A DNA stretch of 20,931 nucleotides from positions 1 through 20,931 of the forward strand of contig CAZCFM010000064.1 of assembly GCA_964497855.1 (NCBI GenBank), in the 5' to 3' direction. Source of the stretch: CAYLNG01 sp964497855. Its GTDB lineage: Bacteria; Verrucomicrobiota; Kiritimatiellia; SS1-B-03-39; UBA6053. Under the pieces are notes generated by a model that saw only the letters and a list, made by a program, of their open reading frames with translations, ran no database searches and had not been told where the DNA came from. This document shows positions 14,889-20,931 of the stretch, piece by piece. The number at the start of each line of letters is the position of its first letter. The stretch's first letter is position 1. The position numbers were made by a program, and so were the translations under genes.

Positions 14889-16321
14889 CTAAATCCCAGA
14901 GAACCCGATTGATTTTTCTGCTTGTGTACATTCTGAGCGTGGGGGTGGCCGTCGCCATCAGCGCCCTGCTCACCAACATCCAGCAACGCAAATCCGAGGC
15001 CGCGCGGCCCTACGTCCGTCTGGTGGAAGTGAGTGATGACATCACCGACCCCGCCATCTGGGGGCAGAATTGGCCCAAGCAGTACGATCAGTACAAGCGG
15101 ACAGCCCTGCCCACGCGCACGCGCTTCGGGGGTCACGGCGGTGCGGAGTCGCTACCATCCCAGAAGGCCGAACACTATCCTTGGCTCACCACGATCTATC
15201 AGGGATACGCCTTCTCGATCGACTATCGCGAGCGCCGGGGTCACGCCTACATGCTCGTGGACCAGGAGCAGACTCAGCGTCTCGACGTTCCTCAGTCAGG
15301 GTCCTGCCTCCATTGCCATGCATCCGTGATGCCCATGTACCGCGAACTGGGCGACGGGGATGCCATGGCAGGCTTCGACGCCTCCCACAAGTTGTCCTAT
15401 GCGGAGGCCAATGCAAAGCTGCACGAAATGGGACACGCCCATCCCGTGACCTGCGCGGATTGCCATACCCCGGATTCGATGCAGCTCCGGGTCACCCGCC
15501 CCGGCTTCATTCGGGGCATCCAGGCGCTCGCAGCCTCGGATGCTCCGACACCTCACCTTCCCTCCATCGACATCTGGCGCTCGGGGGACCGGAAGAAGCC
15601 CTACGATCCTAACGAAGACGCCACCCGCGGTGAAATGCGCTCCTTTGTCTGCGGCCAATGCCACGTCGAATACTATTGCGCCTCGAAAATGCCCCTCACC
15701 TTTCCATGGGGCAAGGGTCTGACTGTGGAGAACCTCGAGGCGTTCTGGGCAGACACGACCTTTCCCGATGGCCAGGAGTTCATGGACTACCTCCACAAGC
15801 TGACTGGCGCGAAAATCTACAAGGCGCAGCACCCGGAATTTGAGGTGTGGAGTCAGGGCACCCATGCGCGCGCGGGAGTGTCCTGTTCCGATTGCCACAT
15901 GCCCTACATGCGGGACGGGGCCACGAAAATATCGGACCATTGGGTGCGCAGCCCGCTGCTCAACGTCAACCGATCCTGCCAGGTCTGTCACTCCGTCTCC
16001 GAGAAGGAGTTGCTGGCGAGGGTGGACGTTATCCAGGAACGAAACCACGAATTATTGCAGAACGCTGGACAGGCAGTGGAGGACTTGATCCATGCCATCG
16101 TCAAGGCGAAAGAAGAGGGTGCCAGCGCGGAACAGCTCCGTGAGGCCCTCGCCCTGCAAACAAAGGCCCAGTGGTACCTGGATTTCATTTCCTCGGAGAA
16201 TTCCATGGGCTTTCACGCCCCCCAGGAAAGTGCCCGCATCCTTGCGAATGCGGCCAACGTGGCTCGCCAAGGGCAGGTCCGCGCACTTCAGTGGCGCAGC
16301 GCCAGTCCCACGAAGGAATGA
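14885..16321 (+). CDS. nrfA: Cytochrome c nitrite reductase (ammonia-forming), CxxCH type
   Basis: The periplasmic pentahaem enzyme that reduces nitrite to ammonium with six electrons. 478 residues with an N-terminal hydrophobic anchor (~9-29). Five haem motifs: CLHCH (141-145), CADCH (191-195), CGQCH (257-261), CSDCH (335-339) and CQVCH (366-370). The first motif, which binds the active-site haem, is CxxCK in E. coli but CxxCH here, placing this protein in the histidine-ligated NrfA group. The calcium and active-site region is intact: HVEYY (Glu263, Tyr264) and YKAQHPE (Lys314, Gln316, His317), and an Arg just before GHAYML is the likely substrate arginine. The ATG overlaps nrfH by 4 nt. Confidence 0.95.
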   Translation: MTKSQRTRLIFLLVYILSVGVAVAISALLTNIQQRKSEAARPYVRLVEVSDDITDPAIWGQNWPKQYDQYKRTALPTRTRFGGHGGAESLPSQKAEHYPWLTTIYQGYAFSIDYRERRGHAYMLVDQEQTQRLDVPQSGSCLHCHASVMPMYRELGDGDAMAGFDASHKLSYAEANAKLHEMGHAHPVTCADCHTPDSMQLRVTRPGFIRGIQALAASDAPTPHLPSIDIWRSGDRKKPYDPNEDATRGEMRSFVCGQCHVEYYCASKMPLTFPWGKGLTVENLEAFWADTTFPDGQEFMDYLHKLTGAKIYKAQHPEFEVWSQGTHARAGVSCSDCHMPYMRDGATKISDHWVRSPLLNVNRSCQVCHSVSEKELLARVDVIQERNHELLQNAGQAVEDLIHAIVKAKEEGASAEQLREALALQTKAQWYLDFISSENSMGFHAPQESARILANAANVARQGQVRALQWRSASPTKE

Positions 16322-16386
16322 TTGTCGTTGCGTCAAATCCCGGAAGGTGTAGCATTTTTGCAAACCTCTTGCCCTGAGTGCCTCCC

Positions 16387-17309
16387 ATGAAACGCTTAAA
16401 CATCGCCCGCTTCGCCCTTGCCTGTCTGTTTCCGATCCTAGCCACTGCCGAGACGATCGCCCACATGGGGGTTGCTACATTGGCCCTGTCGAGTGAAGAA
16501 CGAAAGGCTGTAACCTTGCCCGAGGGTATTGGGTTGAAAGTGGATGCGTTGACGCCCGGCGCTCCCGCCGAGGCCGTTCTGGAGTTGGACGACATTTTGC
16601 AAAAACTGGATGACCAGTGGTTGGTCATGCCGGAACAGTTGGCGGTGCTGGTCCGCATGCGCAAACCGGGGCAGGAGGTTGTGTTGACGNNNNNNNNNNN
16701 NNNNNNNNNNNNNNNNNNNNNNNNNNNNNNNNNNNNNNNNNNNNNNNNNNNNNNNNNNNNNNNNNNNNNNNNNNNNNNNNNNNNNNNNNACAGTTGGCGG
16801 TGCTGGTCCGCATGCGCAAACCGGGGCAGGAGGTTGTGTTGACGGTTCTCCGCGGCGGGGAAGCCCGTGAAATCAAACTGGTGCTGGGCGAACGGGAACG
16901 GGAAAAGCAGCAAGTCGCCGCGCCCGGTCCGCAGGTGCAGGAAATGGCAGCGGGAGCGGAAAACCTTCCGGAGGAGATGCAGGTCCGCCGGGTAATCCTG
17001 CATCAGATGATGCAGGCCGGGAATATGCCGGCCCAAGTCGGCGGCGGGAACCAGTTTCAGGTTCAGATGGTCGGGGGCTTTGGCGGAAACGCCGCCATCA
17101 CCCGCAATGTGCGTTTCAGCGAAAACGGATTAAACGTCCGTTTTGAGGAAAAAGATGGCAAAGCCAGTGTTTCGGCCACGCGGGGAGATGCCGTGGAATT
17201 CGAAGGGTCCGTGGATACGCCCGAAGAACGCGCCAAAGTGCCGGCCGCGTTGCGCCAGAAGCTGATCGATAAAAATCTGATTCCCAAGGACCCGGACGCG
17301 GCGCCCTGA
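16387..17309 (+). CDS. Secreted PDZ-domain protein, interrupted by a scaffold gap
   Basis: As written the gene is split by 100 Ns into two frames. The 55 bp before the gap (16635-16689) are repeated exactly after it (16790-16844); collapsing one copy and the Ns removes 155 bp and joins the two frames into a single protein of about 255 residues. It has a signal peptide (to about ATAE), a PDZ domain (LKVDALTPGAPAEAVLELDD... through VLTVLRGG), then a Gln/Met-rich region and a C-terminal segment with RFSENGLNVRFEEKDG. There is no protease domain, so it may bind peptides or act as an adaptor. GTG at 16378 is an alternative start. No strong ribosome-binding site is seen. Confidence 0.8.
16690..16789. 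other. 100-N scaffold gap between overlapping contig ends
   Basis: Exactly 100 Ns, the conventional placeholder for a gap of unknown size. Both flanks carry the same 55 bp (16635-16689 and 16790-16844), as expected if two contig ends that overlap by one k-mer of 55 were scaffolded without being merged. Real sequence is probably not missing here. Confidence 0.9.
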
Positions 17310-17353
17310 CGCATCTGTTTTGACTTTTGTCTGTTCCGGCGTAAGGGCGCAGC

Positions 17354-18265
17354 ATGATTTACGCGCTTCTTACGGCTTTGTGCTGGTCCTTTGCCGGGTT
17401 TGGCTCCTCACGCATTGCCCGGCATTTTGGTTCCGCGCCGGCAAACGGTCTGCGGCTGTTTTTTTCCGCGATCCTGCTCGCGTTGCTGGCGTTGGCCCGG
17501 TCGGAACTGCGAAATGTTCCGGGCATGGCCTTGTTCGCGCTGGGCGGGATGATGCATTTGACGTTGGGGGATATTGCCCTGTTCGCGGCGTATCGACGAC
17601 TGGGTCCCCGGCTGGGGGTGCTGATTGTGGCCAGTTTGGCGCCTCCGGCCGCGATGGCGGTGGAATGGATCGCGCTGGGAACGACTCTGCAAATGGACCA
17701 GCTCCTCTGCACCCTTGCGATTTTGTGTTCCGTGGGTTTTGCCGTGGCCCCGCGCGAGCGCATGCATCTGACGGCACCCGAACTCCGCATCGGCATCATC
17801 ACCGGCATTGTGGCGGCGCTGGGGCAGGGGGTGGGATTGGCCATCAACCGCATGGCGTATGCGCGGGTGGCGACAGCGGGTCTGGAGATTTCGCCCATCC
17901 TTCCCGCGCTGTTGCGGGTCTCGGCCGCCGCGCTCGGGGTGTGGCTGTGGATCGCGTTCCGTCACATGGCGGGTCACTCGCCGTTGCGCCGTCCCGACGA
18001 ATTGATTCCTCACAAGCGGGTGGAGGGACATCCCTGGCTGTGGATGGCCGTTTCCACGCTGCTGGGACCGGTGGCGGGCATGTTATTTCTGATGAAAGCC
18101 TCCGAAACGGCCCCGTCCGTGCTGGTGCAGGCCACGCTGGCCACGCTGCCGGTATTCATGATGCCGGTCGCCTGGTGGCTGGATGGCAACGCCCCCAGCA
18201 AACGCTCCGCCGCCGCCGGATTGGTCGCCGTTGCCCTGACGTTGATGCTGATCCGAATCAGCTGA
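17354..18265 (+). CDS. EamA/DMT-family membrane transporter
   Basis: A 303-residue, strongly hydrophobic protein with about ten membrane helices in two repeats, the architecture of EamA (drug/metabolite transporter) permeases. The first repeat starts MIYALLTALCWSFAGFGS, the usual ALxWGxxxP-like opening; the second repeat contains GIITGIVAALGQGVGLAIN and ends in the AxxLPVFMMPVAWWLDGN and AAAGLVAVALTLMLI helices. A polar loop of about 25 residues separates helices late in the second half. The substrate cannot be predicted; members export amino acids, nucleobases or other metabolites. AAGGG lies about 7 nt upstream of the ATG. No neighbour suggests a cargo. Confidence 0.88.
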   Translation: MIYALLTALCWSFAGFGSSRIARHFGSAPANGLRLFFSAILLALLALARSELRNVPGMALFALGGMMHLTLGDIALFAAYRRLGPRLGVLIVASLAPPAAMAVEWIALGTTLQMDQLLCTLAILCSVGFAVAPRERMHLTAPELRIGIITGIVAALGQGVGLAINRMAYARVATAGLEISPILPALLRVSAAALGVWLWIAFRHMAGHSPLRRPDELIPHKRVEGHPWLWMAVSTLLGPVAGMLFLMKASETAPSVLVQATLATLPVFMMPVAWWLDGNAPSKRSAAAGLVAVALTLMLIRIS

Positions 18266-18345
18266 TCGTTCTTACGATAGTCGCAAATGGCGATCGGTAT
18301 ATTAAATATTGCAGCTGTTGAAATATGACTGATAAATCCATTTAA

Positions 18346-18366
18346 ACTGGTTTGACAACTGGTTTG
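18346..18366 (+). repeat. Tandem 9-bp direct repeat, candidate antitoxin operator
   Basis: ACTGGTTTG occurs at 18346-18354 and 18358-18366, a 12-bp period, close to one helical turn. The copies cover the -35 box and the first part of the spacer of the toxin-antitoxin promoter. Phd/YefM antitoxins autorepress by binding repeated sites at their promoter, so this is a natural candidate operator; Phd operators are more often palindromic, so the match is inferential. Confidence 0.4.
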
Positions 18367-18380
18367 TTTTGCTGTTTAAT
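18352..18380 (+). promoter_or_regulatory. sigma70-type promoter of the toxin-antitoxin operon
   Basis: TTGACA (18352-18357, perfect -35), a 17-nt spacer and TTTAAT (18375-18380, 5 of 6 matches to the -10). It sits in an AT-rich island of about 120 bp that contrasts with the GC-rich surroundings. The expected start point, 6-8 nt after the -10, falls at 18386-18388, on the antitoxin ATG at 18387, so the transcript could be leaderless. Confidence 0.7.
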
Positions 18381-18386
18381 GGGGTC

Positions 18387-18647
18387 ATGAAATACACAGC
18401 AACCAAACGCGTAGGGGCTTTCGAGGCCAAAACTCATTTGAGTCAGTTATTGGCGGAAGTTTCGTCCGGGGCCTGTGTGGAAATCACGTCACGGGGGAAA
18501 CCCGTGGCCGTCATGATCTCCCCCTCGGCGGCCTATGCCGACACGTCGCAGCTGAGCTCATTGATGCAAACTGTACGCGAGGAGCGACCTGGGGTTGGCA
18601 TTTCCCAGGAGGAAATCCACGGCTGGAAAGAAGAGGGCCAGGCGTGA
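18387..18647 (+). CDS. Phd/YefM-family antitoxin
   Basis: An 86-residue antitoxin. The N-terminal DNA-binding/dimerisation half shows the family pattern: VGAFEAKTHLSQLLAEVSSG, then VEITSRGKPVAVMISP. The C-terminal part (~50-86), rich in Gln and Glu, would wrap the toxin. It overlaps the PIN toxin gene by 4 nt (GTGA), the classic toxin-antitoxin arrangement. I chose the ATG at 18387; an in-frame TTG at 18369 lies inside the predicted promoter. It probably autorepresses its promoter together with the toxin. Confidence 0.92.
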   Translation: MKYTATKRVGAFEAKTHLSQLLAEVSSGACVEITSRGKPVAVMISPSAAYADTSQLSSLMQTVREERPGVGISQEEIHGWKEEGQA

Positions 18648-19066
18648 GGATTCGCAAGGCGGTTGTGGACGCTTCGGTGATTGCGGCGTTTCTCTTGCGT
18701 GAAAAGGAGGGGGGCTGTTTGGATCCTTTGCTGGATGAGGTTGCACGAGCACAGGCCGTGCTTCACGTGCCTTCCCATTTCCACCATGAAATCCTGAATG
18801 TGTTAACGATGGCTTCCCGCAAGAATCGAATTTCCCTTCAGACGCGTCGGCAACGTGAAGGGGAACTGGATGTGATTCCCTTGGTGGTGGACGCTCCCCC
18901 GGATGCCCGGATCCGCCGGTCGATATCCGCCCTCGCCGACCAGCATGAATTGACTGTTTATGACGCAGCCTATCTGGAACTTGCGCTGCGCGTTGGGGCT
19001 GAGCTGTGGACCCTGGACCACCACCTTTCCGACCTTCGTGCGGACTATGATTTTATTCATCCTTGA
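18644..19066 (+). CDS. PIN-domain (VapC-like) toxin ribonuclease
   Basis: A 140-residue PIN-domain protein starting at GTG that overlaps the antitoxin stop. The acidic metal-binding residues are all in place: Asp9 in VVDASVIAAFLL, Glu49 in HHEILNVL, Asp107 in LTVYDAAYLELAL and Asp125 in LWTLDHHL. VapC-type toxins cleave RNA, often tRNA or rRNA, when released from their antitoxin; the target here is unknown. The quartet is intact, so the toxin is probably active. Its TGA is directly followed by the stop codon of the convergent Omp85 gene, with no intergenic base. Confidence 0.92.
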   Translation: MRIRKAVVDASVIAAFLLREKEGGCLDPLLDEVARAQAVLHVPSHFHHEILNVLTMASRKNRISLQTRRQREGELDVIPLVVDAPPDARIRRSISALADQHELTVYDAAYLELALRVGAELWTLDHHLSDLRADYDFIHP

Positions 19067-20931
19067 TTAAAAAGTGTAGCCTGCGGAGAAGCTGAAGCGG
19101 GTGTCGCCGGATTCGTTGCTTCGGTCGCCGTCGAGAACGTCGAGCGGGAAGGCGATGTCGAAGCGGATGGGGAAGTTCTGGGCGCGGATGAGAAAGCCGA
19201 TGCCCCAGTTGCTGGCGGGGCCGTTGCCGCTGAAGCTCCAGGCGTCGGGGGAGACATCGCCCACGTCGTAGTAGAGGGAGACGTCGAGGCGGGGGAAAAC
19301 GGGGACCATGTATTCCGCGCCGCCCCACCAAGCGCTTTCGCCGCCGATGGGGTCGCCGTCGGCATCGAAGGGCGAAACGGAACGATAGCGGAAGCCGCGG
19401 AGGTTGTTGGCGCCGCCCAGCCAGACGCGGAGGGGCAGGGGAACGGTCGGAGTGTCGCCCTGAGGATCGACGCTGGAGGCCCCGGCGCGGAGGACGAGCA
19501 CATGTTCGCCGACGGGGTTCAGGTAGAGGGCGGTGCGTCCGTCGTATTGGATCACTTCGGTGTCGCCGCCGAGGGCCTCCGTGCCGTAGCCGACGGTGTT
19601 GACCATGCGGACGCCCCGGGTGGGGCGGAAGGACTGATCCACGCGCTCGACGGCCCAGGACAGGAGCAGGGATGTCAGATTCACGTCGGTGTCTTCATCA
19701 TTCAAATCCGGCAAGCTCAGAGGATCGATGTTGTACACGTCGTACACGGTCCAGGCGTAGGCGGCGGAGAGCAGATGAAAAGGCCCGAGGGGATGGCTGA
19801 GGGTGAGCTGAGCGCCCTGACTTTTTTGGTCGTAGCTGTCGCTGAGGTATTGGTTGTCCTCGCTGAAAACCGTTCCACCGAGACCCCAGCGCGTCGTGCC
19901 CAGACGCGGATTGCGGAGGCCGGTTTCCAGACGCAGGATTTCGGAGCCGAGGGTTGCGGCGGCAAAGGTTTGCAGCGCCTGGCCGCGCCAGGGATCGCCC
20001 AGGGCCAGATTGTGTTCGCGCACCTGAATGAGAAACGCGGTGCCTTCGACGCTGCCGTAGGTCAGGCCCATTTCGGCGCGTCCGGTTTCTTTTTCACGCA
20101 CATGGACATCCACGTCGAATTCCGCCGCGCCGGGAGCGCCGCTGTATTGCACATCGACTTCGGAAAAGAGACCGGTGGCTTCCAGATTGTCCTGCGCGGC
20201 GCGGAGAGCCTCGGCTTGAAAGACCTCGCCCGGACGGAGGGGGATTTCGCGGAGCAGAATGCGGTCGCGGGTCACGCTGTTGCCCTTCAGACGAATGTAC
20301 CGCAGGCGCGGAACCGGCCCGGAGCGGATGTCGAACACCACATCGGCGAGGGCGGTGGTTTCATCCCATTTTGTAGCGAGGCTAACAGTGGCGAATCCGT
20401 GTCCGAGGTCAATCAACACGTCGCGCAGGCGTTCACTGCCCAGCCGCAGGCGGGTGGGAGAAACCACATCCCCGCTGCGCAGACCCAGAACCTCCGCGAG
20501 CGCGGAGGCCACGGGGACTTTGTCGCCCTGGAAGGAGAGTGTGCGGATGTGGTACACTGGCCCCTCCGATGCGATCTCCCAGGTTAGGCGGAAGCCCAGG
20601 CCCTCGCCCAGCCATTCGAGGTCAGGACTGCCAATTTCGGCGTCCATGTGCCCGGACTCCTGATAACGCCGCAACAGAGCCTCCTGGTCGCGTTGGAGTT
20701 CTTCCAGCAGCAGTACATCGCGTCCGGTGACGCGGTTCCAGACGCCATCGCGGGGACGCAGGGTGACGGCGTCGCGGAGGGTGTCGGACGACAGCGCCTT
20801 GTTGCCCTTGAAGCGCAACTCGGTCAGGCGGCCTTTGGGTCCGGGTTCCGCGATGAACACGAGGGCGAGGCCCTCTCCGCCCACCACGGGCGCGGCTTTC
20901 CAGCGGACGCGGGCGAGGGGATGGTGTTCGT
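19067..20931 (-). CDS. Omp85/BamA-like outer-membrane protein, 5' end outside the window
   Basis: The frame is open to the right edge, so the start and signal peptide are missing; about 621 residues are visible. The N-terminal part contains POTRA-type repeats (LTELRFKGNKALSSDTL, then YHIRTLSFQGDKVPVA, then LRYIRLKGNSVTRDRIL with PGEVF and LFSEVDVQY). The C-terminal ~350 residues are a beta-barrel ending in SAGYTF, with the terminal aromatic residue of outer-membrane proteins. NNLRGFRYRSVSP matches the conserved loop-6 [VI]RG[FY] region of Omp85 barrels. BamA inserts barrels into the outer membrane; TamA is an alternative, and without the full POTRA set I cannot decide. The GTG at 20887 is internal, not a likely start. 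Confidence 0.85.
   Translation of the reverse strand, partial: EHHPLARVRWKAAPVVGGEGLALVFIAEPGPKGRLTELRFKGNKALSSDTLRDAVTLRPRDGVWNRVTGRDVLLLEELQRDQEALLRRYQESGHMDAEIGSPDLEWLGEGLGFRLTWEIASEGPVYHIRTLSFQGDKVPVASALAEVLGLRSGDVVSPTRLRLGSERLRDVLIDLGHGFATVSLATKWDETTALADVVFDIRSGPVPRLRYIRLKGNSVTRDRILLREIPLRPGEVFQAEALRAAQDNLEATGLFSEVDVQYSGAPGAAEFDVDVHVREKETGRAEMGLTYGSVEGTAFLIQVREHNLALGDPWRGQALQTFAAATLGSEILRLETGLRNPRLGTTRWGLGGTVFSEDNQYLSDSYDQKSQGAQLTLSHPLGPFHLLSAAYAWTVYDVYNIDPLSLPDLNDEDTDVNLTSLLLSWAVERVDQSFRPTRGVRMVNTVGYGTEALGGDTEVIQYDGRTALYLNPVGEHVLVLRAGASSVDPQGDTPTVPLPLRVWLGGANNLRGFRYRSVSPFDADGDPIGGESAWWGGAEYMVPVFPRLDVSLYYDVGDVSPDAWSFSGNGPASNWGIGFLIRAQNFPIRFDIAFPLDVLDGDRSNESGDTRFSFSAGYTF

Noticed and set aside
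16635..16844. Genuine tandem duplication inside the PDZ gene
   Set aside because: The repeat is exactly 55 bp on both sides of exactly 100 Ns, and collapsing it restores a single frame, so a scaffolding artefact explains it better.
17320..18321. 333-residue plus-strand open frame over the transporter gene
   Set aside because: It is the +1 shadow of the EamA transporter, with a Gly/Arg/His-rich translation and no membrane helices.
19502..20587. 361-residue plus-strand open frame opposite the Omp85 gene
   Set aside because: Antisense shadow; the minus strand has POTRA and barrel signatures and a terminal Phe.

Overview
The window is about 21 kb of high-GC DNA from a Gram-negative bacterium. 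It carries lipoprotein signal peptides, an Omp85/BamA outer-membrane protein and periplasmic multihaem cytochromes. The source is probably an uncultured lineage assembled from a metagenome: there is a 100-N scaffold gap flanked by an exact 55-bp duplication, which looks like an assembler k-mer overlap. The gene content would fit the PVC group (Kiritimatiellota, Verrucomicrobiota or Lentisphaerota), but that is a guess from general impression; no rRNA or marker gene settles it.

Layout. 1-138: two copies of an intergenic repeat. 149-225 (-): tRNA-Arg(CCT). 281-4288 (-): a tight operon of a YraN/UPF0102 nuclease-fold protein, an AddB-like PD-(D/E)XK nuclease and a lipoprotein alpha/beta hydrolase. 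4423-6528 (+): the thymidylate/folate genes thyA and folA, followed by an overlapping FAD/NAD(P) reductase of the ferredoxin reductase family. 6544-10680 (+): a tightly coupled four-gene envelope cluster of unknown function (secreted coiled-coil protein, lipoprotein, TPR-like membrane protein, PEGA membrane protein). 10736-11659 (-): a short-chain prenyl diphosphate synthase, divergent from 11723-14258 (+), which holds an FmdB-type zinc ribbon protein, a zinc-ribbon membrane protein, D-aminoacyl-tRNA deacylase and a secreted protein that may be a degenerate peptidase. 14361-16321 (+): nrfHA, ammonifying nitrite reductase, with a CxxCH-type active-site haem motif. 16387-17309 (+): a secreted PDZ protein interrupted by the scaffold gap. 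17354-18265 (+): an EamA-family transporter. 18387-19066 (+): a Phd/PIN toxin-antitoxin pair with a clear promoter. 19067-20931 (-): an Omp85/BamA-like protein whose 5' end lies outside the window.

How the genes work together. ThyA oxidises methylene-tetrahydrofolate to dihydrofolate and FolA re-reduces it; the adjacent reductase may use the same NAD(P)H pool, but its partner is unknown. NrfH passes quinol electrons to NrfA for nitrite reduction to ammonium. In the 6544-10680 cluster, the last two proteins share a short cytoplasmic N-terminal motif (LLEP[IV]A[IL]Q) just before their membrane segment and have Pro/Thr linkers leading to periplasmic repeats. This cluster is the best candidate here for an undescribed system.
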